Positions 13,901 to 25,200 of a stretch of 64,000 nucleotides of DNA are shown here, piece by piece. Source of the stretch: Persea americana (Eukaryota; Streptophyta; Magnoliopsida; Laurales; Lauraceae); NCBI GenBank assembly GCA_029852735.1, contig CM056820.1, forward strand, positions 29,943,463 through 30,007,462, in the 5' to 3' direction. Numbering within the stretch: position 1 is the first letter of the stretch; every line of letters begins with the position of its first letter. The position numbers and the translations under genes were made by a program. The notes beneath the pieces were generated by a model, which saw only the letters and a program-made list of their open reading frames with translations, did not search any database and was not told the origin of the DNA.

Positions 13901-16900
13901 CATTTTGCAGCACGTGCTACCAAAGAATTCTATCTTTTAACCAATAAAGAGCCATAAATTCTCTTTTCCAGGTCTTCTGATTTCATCATTTTAAATGCGA
14001 AGCTTCATGCATATGCCTACAACTCTTTCTGTAAACCTGAGAGAGGCAGCTGTATTTGTTTTACGTCTTTTTTTCATTTTGATTTTCCAAAGCACCACAC
14101 AGACAAGTTCTTTGATTCTATCACAGAAAGGGGCATTTACTCTGGTGTTCAAAAAGACAATGAGCTTTGCCCTGTAAAATTCCTTTTTCGACATTTATTT
14201 GAGATCGAACATGCTTTTCTCTTCTTCACCCTAAAAAAATTCCTTCTCTCTGTAGTTGTTCCCTGTTCTATCTCCCATCACTTTCTCAGTAGGCTAACTG
14301 AAGTCATTTAAAATGATGATAGAGTAATTATTCTCATCTTATCCATTCTGATATTGATAGCAGTATAGCCCTCAACATCCTCCCCTGCAACATGCAAAGA
14401 TCTTTTGAAATTACTGTCTATTGGAAAAGAGGAAGATATGAGACAAGAAACCAGAAATGAGTACTTTTTTATATCCTTGATTTAAAAATGAAAACCAACT
14501 TGCTCTTCTTAATTCCTAGTCTTATATACTGTTCACTATCATGTCCGTTACAGGTCTTGGAGATTGTAACTGAGCTTGAGGGAACTGTGTTTTCACTCGA
14601 TCCAGTAGAGAAGCAGGTTGGTGATGAAGTGATTGCATTGCTCCAACAAGAGACAAAATACAACAGCAATTGTAATGACACAAACGAGCTAGAAACCTTT
14701 CATCAAGCTGCCTCAAGGCTGGGCATTACTTCTTCTAGAGCTGCTCTGGCAGAGAGAAGAGCTCTCAAGCGACTGATTGAAAGAGCTCGCATTGACGATG
14801 ACAAGCGGAAGGAATCCATTGTTTGTTACCTTTTGCATCTTATGAGGAAATACTCCAAGTTGTTTAGAAGTGACTTTTCAGATGACAATGATTCCCAGGG
14901 GTCGACCCCTTGTTCCCCTACAGTCCGGGCCTCTTTTGAAGACGGACATGGTCCTGGAGGAAATGGGCGTTCTTTTGATCGACAGTTATCAAAGCATTGT
15001 TCCTTTAATTTCAAGACAAATTGTAGGAGATTGGAAAACATACCAATACCACCAGAGGAATTTAGGTGTCCAATCTCGCTGCAACTTTTGTATGACCCAG
15101 TCATCATATCATCTGGGCAAACATATGAACGTGTTTGCATTGAGAAGTGGTTTCATGATGGGCACATTACCTGCCCGAAAACTCAGCAGCAGCTCTCTCA
15201 TCTCTGTTTAACTCCGAATTATTGTGTTAAAGGTTTGATCACCAGTTGGTGTGAACAGAATGGAATTTCGGTTCCTAATGGGCCTCCTGAATCATTGGAT
15301 CTCAACTATTGGAGATTGGCTTTATCAGAGAGTGAGGCTGCAAATTCAAGATCCATGGAGAGCATTGACTCTTGCAAGCTGAAGGGAGTTAAGGTGGTAC
15401 CTCTTGAGGAGAGTGGTATTGTAGAGAAACTTGAAGAAAATAAGATCTGCAATACAGATAGCTCTTGTTATGACCAGGACAATGAAGTGGATATGTTTGA
15501 AAGATTTGAGAGTTTGCTTGCAATTTTGAATGGAGGGGAAAATTTAAGGAGAAAGTGCAAAGTGGTTGAACATATAAGGCTTTTGTCGAAGGATGATGAA
15601 GAAGCTAGAATTTTTATGGGTGGTAATGGGTTTGTTGAAGCACTAGTGCGGTTTTTGAGAACTGCTATTCATGAAGAGAATGAGAAGGCTCAAGACATTG
15701 GTGCCATGGCTCTTTTCAACCTTGCTGTTAACAACAACAGGTATGCACTGCTTAACTGTATAATAATCAGTCTTATCCTTGTTCTGCGATTCATATAGCA
15801 ACTCATCTTAGATATTCAGTAACAATTTTGCTACTGTTAACCTATGATAGCAAGAGGCGATTTTTGTCATAATTGTCAATTTCTCTATGGAGGTCATTTC
15901 AGTTTGCCTGTCGAATGGAACATCTAGAATTGTGGCTGTTCTGTCATTCCATTTGGGAAGGGGGAAGAAGGCATTTTCACCATCTGCAAGTTGGTTACAG
16001 GGTCAACTGGGAAACAGAGAACGAAATAGAAGAAACTCTCAGAACGATTCACGGTTTCCAGGAAGGAACCTTTTTCAGTATTTGGCTAGAATATGCTGAA
16101 ACTCTGGACAAAAAAAATTTATACATCCATATTTGTTTTGAAAGAAAACTTTGGCATATTTATGGGAAATATGCCAAAGTTTTATCATTCTATCTGTAAG
16201 TAATCTGTGAGGATAGTTATGTTGGCCTTTAATAAAATCTACAAACAGAGGCAATAATCTATCTTAACTTCCAAAAAAGCAAAAAGAAAAAGAAAAAAGT
16301 AATAGATTGCCTTAAGGTATATGCTTATTGTTTATACATAAAATGAATTAATGTCATGCTGCAAATTTCTATCGTTATTTACACCATTAACTCACAAATA
16401 TCCTACTCATTGAGTCATTTGGGGAATGGCTGGCCGTTCCTAGCTCAAGAACAGTCCAGCCTGTGGGGCCCACTAAGAAGAATGAAAAGTATTTGTTATT
16501 TAGAAGTTGGAAAGGTCTCCATATGAGCTACTTGTGCGTAACAAAATGGAAACCATTTGATCAAGAAAGGTACTGTTTTGAGGCCTTCAAAGTTCTCCAA
16601 ATCTTAGCTGTTGGGTAAGTGCAATGGGTGCAAACATGTGCACAGTCAATCGGAGGGCCTAGACACTGATAGTCAAATTTCAACCAGATGGTTCATAGGG
16701 GGTGAGGTGGGGTGGAAGATATGCCAATTTCTTGTTCCACTTGATTATCCTCAAGCAAAATCATTTGAAGTTTTTTGTTTCAATATTTTCATCTAATTCT
16801 CTACCATCAATTTTAGAACAATTATGTCTTTAATATTTACATTACTTGTTCCATTCTCCCCTCCTTTGTAAAATCATTTCTAATTTTCTAAATATTTTCC

Positions 16901-18005
16901 TGCGTTGTACATGGATTTTTGTTAGGAAAAAGATTTTAATGCAAAATTTAGGTTTCTCTGTACCGTCATTATGCATTTCCGCTTGGATTTCCATATGTAC
17001 TCTGTATGCATTTTTGCTCCTAAAAGGCATTGTTGTACCCTGTGAATTGTGTGTATTAATCGGTAACAAAGTATTTCATTGATAAAAAAACCAAAACAAC
17101 AAAGGTGGCCATCAAAAGAAAGGGCTACAAAGGCATAAAAGCATTATACCATCAATAGTGAACAGAATTTTAGTTCTTGATTATATTTCAAGAATGTAAT
17201 CATGCTCTTCTTGTTTTTCAGGAACAAGGAAATGATGTTATCTGCAGGAATAATTCCATTGCTCGAGGATATCGTTATCAAGTCAAATGCTTATGAATCA
17301 GCCACAGCCCTCTACCTCAACCTCTCCTGCCTGGAAGAAGCCAAGCCTATCATTGCCTCAAGCCAAGCTCTCCCTTTCTTAGTCCAGCTTCTCCAAGCTG
17401 ACACTGGAACACAGTGCAGGCTAGATGCCTTGCATGCTCTCTACAACCTTTCAACACACTCGCCAAATGTCCCTCTTCTTCTTGCGGCCGGCATTGTCTC
17501 GAGACTCCAAGTCCTCCTCATGGTGAATGCTAGGCCAGCTGATCACACATGGGCTGAGAAGTCGATCGCTATTTTGATAAATTTAGCATCGAGCAAGTCC
17601 GGAAAGAAGGAAATCATATCAACGCTTGGCCTCATTGCAGGCCTTGCTTCTGTCTTGGACGCAGGTGAGCCCCTTGAACAGGAGCAAGCCATCTCATGCC
17701 TCTTAATTCTATGTAAGGGCGATGAGAAATGCGGTCAGTTGGTGTTACAGGAGGGGGTGATCCCATCATTGGTGTCTGTTTCGATTAATGGGACAGCGAG
17801 GGGGAAGGAGAAGGCGCAGAAGCTGCTGATGCTGTTCCGGGAGCAGCGGCAGCGTGAGCCATCGCCTGTTCGGGTGCTGCAACAGGCTGAGAGCAGCAGT
17901 GTGGCACCAGAGAGTAAGCCTTTGTATAAATCCACGCCGAGGAAAGTAGGGAGGGCACTGTCTTTTATATGGAGGAGCAAACACTTGTCTGTATACCAGT
18001 GCTAG
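10960..18005 (+). CDS. PUB45: U-box/ARM-repeat E3 ubiquitin ligase (PUB6/7/45 group)
   Basis: Five coding exons join in frame: 10,960-11,010; 12,030-12,215; 13,323-13,430; 14,554-15,740; 17,222-18,005, all with GT-AG introns. The product is 771 aa, close to the length of Arabidopsis PUB45. The N-terminus reads MDAHEVEESVFAATDAK and is followed by a helical region typical of plant PUBs. The U-box spans about residues 278-355, with the signature FRCPISLQLLYDPVIISSGQ and the CPKT turn. Armadillo-type repeats fill about residues 440-730. The U-box binds an E2 and the ARM repeats are expected to bind substrate, so the protein should ubiquitinate targets for proteasomal degradation. The start is the first ATG after the leader intron and matches the family N-terminus. 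I see no internal break. Assignment to the PUB6/7/45 clade is from memory of the family; the exact ortholog is not proven. Confidence 0.95.
16604..17282 (+). repeat. PUB intron 4/exon 5 segment duplicated at 55-59 kb
   Basis: This stretch covers the second half of intron 4, its acceptor and the first 60 or so bases of exon 5. It recurs in a diverged copy at 55,217-59,206, where the copy is split by a 3.3-kb insertion after the GAGGG at the position corresponding to 16,653-16,657. The rest of intron 4 is not repeated in the window. Confidence 0.9.
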
Positions 18006-18693
18006 AGCCGTGGCTTTGGGCCAACCATGTAAATTTCTGTTGTTGTATCTTTCTTCACCTGGCATGATTTTTTGCCATTCTCTTTTTGGAGTAAAAAAGT
18101 TGAGAGATGTATAGTAGTCCTCGTAGATAATTTGATTTTCTTGTTATGTTCTTTTCCTTCTTTGTTTTGAGATAATTTTTGTTTGTTTCAATGTTTGAGA
18201 TATAGTTTTCATGGCTTGTAGACTATGGATCTGAATAGTATGCCCGATGAATTGACGGACTCGACCGGACTGGACTGGCCTGGCTTAGACAAACTTCAGC
18301 TGGTCCCTACTTGGACTATGAACACCTCTACTGGAATTGTTTGGTCAGTTGTATCGCAGTTAAGTCTTTCTTTTGCCTTATTAGGGCCTAGTGGTGAACA
18401 TCTCCCCTCAAAATGCCCATATGATTTCATGTGCCAGTGCCATTTTCCCACTGTAGCCACCAACAAATATGGGCATTGTTAATTCCGCATCCAGGCCCAC
18501 CAATTGGGAATGTAGGAATAGGGTGGGCCTCTATCACTGCCCTCTGATCGGGCCCGTATTCATAGTCAACACAGTTGTGTCCAAACAAAGGGAAACAATA
18601 ATGAAAAAAAAAAAAAAAAATTAACCCATAAATTATATGCTTCAACATGTTGCACACCAAGAGAATTTATGTGGTATATGAACAAAACAGTCC

Positions 18694-18734
<41 letters not shown>

Positions 18735-18777
18735 TGGCAGTTACAACCAAGGGTCCAGGAACTTTCTGTTACTTCTT
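18006..18777. other. PUB 3' flank with a long TA microsatellite
   Basis: This is the 3'UTR and flank of the U-box gene, converging on the minus-strand gene that ends at 18,778. It contains an A-run near 18,604-18,620 and an uninterrupted TA dinucleotide repeat at about 18,697-18,731. No further gene is seen. Confidence 0.7.
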
Positions 18778-19868
18778 TTACAATGGTCTCGTGTGCCACC
18801 CTGCATTAAAAAGTTCAAGAATTGGTTCTTCCTCAGAATCTTCAGTGTTGTCAACAACTTCTCTCTTCAAATGCGTCTGGGCCTCATCATTTACATGCAG
18901 TACACGCTTCTCATCATCCTCATTCATATCCTTAGAAACACTCATGATCTCTTCATATGAGGTTAAATCATCGTCGTCGTTGTGGTCATCAATGCACCCT
19001 ACAATTTTGCTTGTATAATAGATAGAATCCAGAGATTTGCCTATGGGCCTTGGCCTTTTAACATCTGGGCCTCCATTTGGGTCGCTCTGGTACTCCTCTA
19101 ATTCCACTGCATTGGTGGACTCATTGCAATTGACGTGAATGGTAATCTCCCTGACCTCCCTTGCACCATCATAGGCCCAGTCTGTGAGTACAACAACCAA
19201 GAAATTCAATGTCTCCCCAAAATGGATCGAGGCCCAATCGAGAGCGGGCATCTGGTGGATCATGGTTGGACATTGGTCTAAGATAGTGTCCAATTTTCTA
19301 GGAAGTGTCTCTGAGGCAGTGGCAAGACTATCAATCTTGTTAAAGACATAGGCGGAGGGCGGGAAGAGGGCCTCGATCATGTCTTCGATGTACAGGATTT
19401 GATCGTCGGCTAGTGAGAGAATTGTGAGCAGCTGAGATTGAATTGTGTAGACAATGGGCCCAGCAAGTGAGGCCAGTCTATGTGCTAGGGAGCCCATGGG
19501 GCAGTGAGTTTTTTCTGCTCTTTTGTAGGCTTTGTGAGCTATGATAAGAAGGAAGGCTCCCCAAGTGTACAAGATTCGAGTTCTTTGCCTTCGTGAGGAT
19601 GGTGATTGAGATTCCTGAAGAAATTTTTACTTAACAATGTTAGAACATTAGGAACTGAATTTGTGACTGCTTCCTTTTTTTAATTCTTTCTACATGCTTC
19701 TTCAATTGAATGTTTTCGGATGCAAAACATAACAGAATTGTTTAAGTTCAGTTTTCTTATAATACTTGTATCTGGATCCCAATATTCTGTAGCTCTACTT
19801 ACCTGTAATTTGTAATGGGAAATAATAAGACCACTCTTCCATAGGAGTTTGTCGTTTTGAATCTTCAA
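18778..19868 (-). CDS. Uncharacterised plant protein, 3' exons
   Basis: The last exon (18,778-19,614) is open for 278 codons after an acceptor CTTCAG and ends in TGA or similar at 18,778. An upstream exon is likely to end at 19,803 with the strong donor ACAG/GTAAGT; spliced, the frame continues and adds about 22 codons. Its 5' limit is unresolved. The protein has a mildly hydrophobic stretch (GAFLLIIAHKAYK), a helical middle part (about LAGPIVYTIQSQLLTILSL and ALFPPSAYVFNKIDSL), then an acidic tail with DDHNDDDDL and EDSEEEPILE. I do not recognise the family. A minus-strand ATG near 20,669 (MDAEDVVQNSK) is a weak candidate for the first exon. Long open frame, consistent splice signals and biased composition make a real gene likely. 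Confidence 0.6.
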
Positions 19869-19869
19869 G

Positions 19870-21497
19870 TTTGCAGGTCATGGTTCACCCAATTAATAGA
19901 TTTTGGTTCGTTCACTTGATTTGTGTGAATTATTCTACTCAGATATCTGTTTTCCTTTCTTTGAAAAAAAAAAAAACTGTTTCAAATCTATCCATTCAAT
20001 CTTTATCCTCTCAAGTTGGAGACACAAAAAAATATATATATTATCAATCCAAGATGCTAACATTCAATTTTCAAGACTCTTGAAAAATGTAGACATCAAT
20101 AGTTGTCAATTTCATTTCAAACCCCAAAGTAGTGTAGCTATGGATTGAATATCATGGCTGGTTCAACAACTCCTATTTTATTTAGGAGTTTTGTTTTTGT
20201 AAGATTCTATTAAAATTTAGAATATATATAGTTACACACACATAATTCATTCTACTAAATCAGCAATAAACCATGTTTGTTTGCCGGTGTGAAATTATGA
20301 CATCCATTCTTATAATCTTTTTTTTTTATTTGTTTAAGTCTAAAATAAAATCATAACCATCAAAGCCTTGTCCCGACTATGTTGTGGTCGACTGCATGAA
20401 TTTTATTCATTCATTCTGATCTAGCCTCGAGAAGCCTAAAATAAATAAAATAAAAATATCCAGATAATCAATCCATTACAATAGAACACATTAATATTTT
20501 AACAAAAATGAAAAGCCTTTTTGTTAAAATGAAAAGCACTATTACCCTTGTTTGGCTGAACAGCCCAAAATCTGAACCACAATGATCGAACATGGCCAAA
20601 TATGTTTGAATTCCGAACCAAAACCCCTTTTTAATCCTTTCGAATTCTGAACCACGTCCTCCGCATCCATGAAGCACTTGCTTGCATCTCTCTCAGAAGT
20701 CATTAACTATCTAATTTCTCGCTCCCTATCTAAGCCATTTCAGATATGATCATTGATCTTGTTAAAATATATCTCCATGATTAACTCTGAATTGCACATG
20801 TATATCTATTTAAGTTTAGAGAGAGAGAGAGAGAGAGAGAGATGAATAAGAAATAAGACATCACATGAGCACATACCATAGATGGCAGAGTCCTCTGAGA
20901 CTCTGAAACAACTTCCTTGAAATATTATGGTACCAATTGGATCTGTATGAAGCAGATGAAATCTAAACAATGACCCAGAAACCAAATTAAAGAGATGTGG
21001 ACTCATACTTGCAAAAAGAAGGAACGCCCTTTTTCTTTCTTTACCACCTAAGCCCTTTTTCTTTCTTTACCACCTAAGCTTTGGCAAGAGAACAGTATTG
21101 TATTAGAGAAAAATGGAAACAGTTATGAGGGAGTGGTAAGAAAACAAAAGCTGGGGCCTTGGATTTCGGGAAGAGCACTTCTTGGTAGGAGAAGATTTCC
21201 TTGACCCTTTGTGGGGCCCGGGTACGGCCTGAACCAGGCCTGGATTGGACCATATCTGGGCTGTGTTTTAGAAATGCGGTTGTCCGGGTCTCATTTGTTG
21301 GCCCCCATGGCTACACAGGCTGGCTCTGGGCAATTCTCTATTCTCCAGCCCATTACTATTACTATTCCTTGGGCAGTTTACCAATATTATTCCTTCTATT
21401 CTTTCCGTTTCTAGCAAGGTTGAAATGTGGAAAACTTTGCAGAGTTCACTTTCGACTTGGCCGAGTCACCTCATTTTGAAAAGGGCCGAGTCTATCC

Positions 21498-21552
<55 letters not shown>

Positions 21553-22255
21553 CCATTGAAACAAAATTTTGAGTCTTCAAAACTAATGACAATATCAGTC
21601 GACCAACCATGCACCTTTTTTTCTCTCTTTTCTCTCGTTTTTTGTACCTCCAATTGCCGCATTTGCAAACTTCTTCCTCCTTTTACCGAGGTTCAAATCC
21701 TAAGCATCGCATAGGGAGGTACCTATTAAATTATTTTTTTACTTCTGAGCTCAAGATCAACAGATAATAATATATAGGTCTATATCAGCACAACACTAAT
21801 AATAATTTGTTTATAACCATACAATCCTCGCTTTAAAAGTGTGACTAAATTTGAATATTCAGATTCCGAGGAAGAAAGAAAGGCTCCCTCCCTCCCTCCC
21901 TCTGAATCTGAAAATTCAGAGGAAGAAAGAAAGGCGCCTGAGGGAGGGAGGGAGGGAATCATTTCCCATCCCATGAACTCCTGGTAGATGAATCATTCAC
22001 TGTCATAACCCTTCACAATTGTTTAGATAAATAGATAAGAGAGGTCCATCTGATAATCAAAGATTCAATTCATGGAACACATGAAAATTGGTTCAAGTCA
22101 AACGCAACAAATGAAATGTATCATCGACAAACAGATGATGAATTAAGCCTCCCTATAACAGAAAAGAGAAGCCCTCTCAGAATAAATGACCCTCAAATTG
22201 TCAACTATAAGGTGAAGGGGAAAGAAGAGTTGAAAAATGACGACATAGACTAATC
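19870..22255. other. Intergenic region with simple repeats
   Basis: No gene with a recognisable domain is seen. It holds GA repeats at about 20,818-20,842 and 21,500-21,546, a duplicated block around 21,866-21,935 (GAGGAAGAAAGAAAGGC twice, flanked by opposed CCCTCC and GGGAGG runs), and near 20,355 a GCCTTGTCCC motif resembling the 3' part of a degenerate plant SINE. The CT-rich strand at 20.8 kb could be a leader of the minus-strand gene, but this is unproven. Confidence 0.5.
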
Positions 22256-25200
22256 TCATAGGCGAGAGATGACAGCCTCCACTTCAGCAGGGGAATAAAG
22301 ATGATAGGTTCGAGCCACCTTTGCAATATCAACGTTGTTTGGGGTTACCTAAAAAAAAGAAAAAACAGCCCCAAATGTATTATAGTCCGAGTCTCATGGA
22401 AGAAAACAAGCTTTGTGATGATATGCAAAGCTTACCTTTTCCTCCATCACTTGCTTCAAGATAGAAAGAGCTATTGTTTCAGCCTCTAGAAGGGCTATGT
22501 CCTGCGAGTTTCTCGAAATGAATATCAAATTCCATGAGGCAATGAAAACTAAAAAATATAGATTCAAAATTGTACATGTGAAAAGGGATTTGGGTATACA
22601 AACTATTCCTATGAGATGAACAATGTACGTGTGAAAAGGGGGGGACCCATCTTTTAATTTGTCTAATCATAAAGGTTTTCTCCACCTAGAGAACGCCCAT
22701 CTTGTTTTTGTGTGAAGGGCGTAATATTTTTCCCTTCTGTAGACACCATGTTTTGCATGAGAATATTTTATGTTGTCTTTAGTTGTCAGACTTTTGTAGC
22801 CTAAGACTATCAATGCCATGGGATAGACATTATCATTTCACCAAGGAGATAAGGGCCATGGAAAATGAAAATTTTCATGAAGTAGATCCTACTAATGAGT
22901 TGTTGAAGGCCAAAAAAAAAAATCGAAAAGCAGCTTCTTTTCACCGAGTTAAATGCAGATCTTCTTTAAAATCTAAAACGTATATCAACTTGCATTTTAG
23001 GTAAGACACACTGATACTTTGTTGCTGATTCAGAGAAAAGGAAAAGGAAATAAAGGTAAGACCAACCAAACATGACTATAGAATCAAATTGGCATGAAAG
23101 CAATTTGCTCTTTTTTTCTGTCTATGAATGATGATGAAAGCAATTTGCTTCAGTAACAAACCTGTCTAATTGTACTAAGACCTTAACTAATTGAGTAAAT
23201 TGTACATACAATGACCCCATTTGAAAATTATAATGTAGTTTCCCTGCAATTCATTTTTCATCTCTAATTCCAATTACCTGTAGCCTGTAGGTCCCTCTAA
23301 TTGGTTAGGGCAAAGAACAAATACAACTAGCACTCACTGGTAACTAATACTATTCCAACACATGAATGTTTTACACAGAAGGCAAGTTACTTGCACTCAG
23401 TTTATGGCGATCCAAACAGGCCCCAAGGAGTGAACTAGTAGATGCTGAAAAAAAGAAATTTTTTTTTTTGGCCAATATCTGAAATTATTTTTTCACTCAA
23501 AATCTTTTATCTCATCTTTTATTTGCATTTTGGTTTTTGGCAAGGCCAAGTGATCAAGTTTTTTTATCACTCAAGACGAATAAGTTCAAAATCCAGTGAG
23601 CGATTTTAGAATTCAATTTAAGATTTTCAAATAGTGGAGAAAATACAAAGCGTTTATCAGTTTTGTTTGAGACTGAACGGATTTTATTTGAAACCATTGA
23701 TCACCGTAAAACTCCACTTAACTCCTTTTTTTGAGGATTTACATCATACTCTGAGGGTATACTCATGTCTACAACACCAAATTACCATCTTTTCAATCCA
23801 TGATACAGAAATCACATATAGGGTTGTGCTGTTCACTGGTAAAAAGGAATGAACAGAAGACAATTTTGACACTATAACAAGTAGTCACCTTGTTATATTG
23901 CTCCTGCAATGAGCTGTCAGCTCCTTCAGAACCTGAACCTATTGCCTTCGCATTGCACTGCCAGAATGTACCAGATGGATCTGTGTAGTACCTACACATT
24001 GCAAGTTCTTAGTAAGTCCAAAAGCTACAAATAGATTGAAACTGGCCATCCAAAAAATCGATCTCAGTATCTTCTCATATGCTATCTTATCAAATTTAGG
24101 AGGCTAGTTTTATGGAATAAAAAGGAAGCATGCAAAAGCATGATCTCCAACTAATACATTTCAAAAATAAAATGCAGTTGAAAGGCCACCAGTATCAAAA
24201 GATCATCGAGATGCTTACAAGCTAGGACCATTCTCATCATGGCCAGCAATTAGAAGGGACACTCCAAAAGGTCGAGACTGTAGAAACAAAATGTCATTCC
24301 TTTAGACTATATAAAAAAATTACTTATGTGGCTTGGTGATCCAGTCCAGAAGTACAGAACACTTTTTAGTTCTAAGAAACAAAAAGGTCAAGATTAGCAG
24401 ATAATGGAAGTAACAGTCCAAATATCTCCCAATTCTATAATAAAGTTTTAAATGTTATACGTAAAACCCAGCTCCAGAATAACTTTGAGATAAAAAAAAA
24501 AAAAATTTTGACATCTTAAAATTCAGCAAGAAACCCAAGTGTATTCTTGAAAATTTATCTTTCCTCCTTTCATTTCTTGAAGAGTTGAAAACAGATTCTC
24601 TACAACATAAATTCCTTTATCCCTAATAAATTTCTGAAATGCAGGCATGGTAGTCAACAAATGAAGGCCCAAGTATATGCAACTGACCAGTTACAACTGG
24701 AAATGGATTACCATGCCATGCTGGATACGCAACTCCCAGAAATAGTTCTAAAGATAAAGTCATTCCATGTTTTCCCAAGAGGATAATGAAAAGTGGGCTC
24801 CACGCAAGAGGGAGTATTGAAAGTATTTATGCTGCCTCTACTAATACCTCGAGGTATTGGTAGGAATGCTTCGCTAAGGAAATTTAATATGGTATCAGAG
24901 CCAACCAGTCGCAAGTTCAAATCCCAGGAGGAACGACTCGGCGCTAAAAAAATGCGTGTCACCAAAAGTGCACCGACTAGGTTCCACTTGAGGGGGAGTG
25001 TTGAGGAGAGTGGGCTCCACCCAAGAGGGAGTATTGAAAAGTATTTATGCTGCCTCACTAACACCTTGAGTTTTTTGTTGGAATGGTTAGCTAACGAAAT
25101 TTAATAAAGGACAAAGGCAAGAAGATACATTTTCTTTTGAAGTAGAAAGAATCCAACATGCACCTATAAACTAAATAACTGCAATAAAAAGGGAAGCAGT

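Noticed and set aside
14469..15211. Open frames on the minus strand and in another plus frame across PUB exon 4
   Set aside because: They are shadows of the conserved U-box coding exon and have no domain of their own.
24890..24945. tRNA-like text (GGTATCAGAGCC ... GTTCAAATCCCAGGA)
   Set aside because: It is the primer-binding site of the TRIM followed by chance B-box-like sequence. A cloverleaf cannot be drawn.
24793..25104. A 103-codon frame that could be a small gene
   Set aside because: It is formed by the LTRs and primer site of the TRIM and is not conserved coding sequence.
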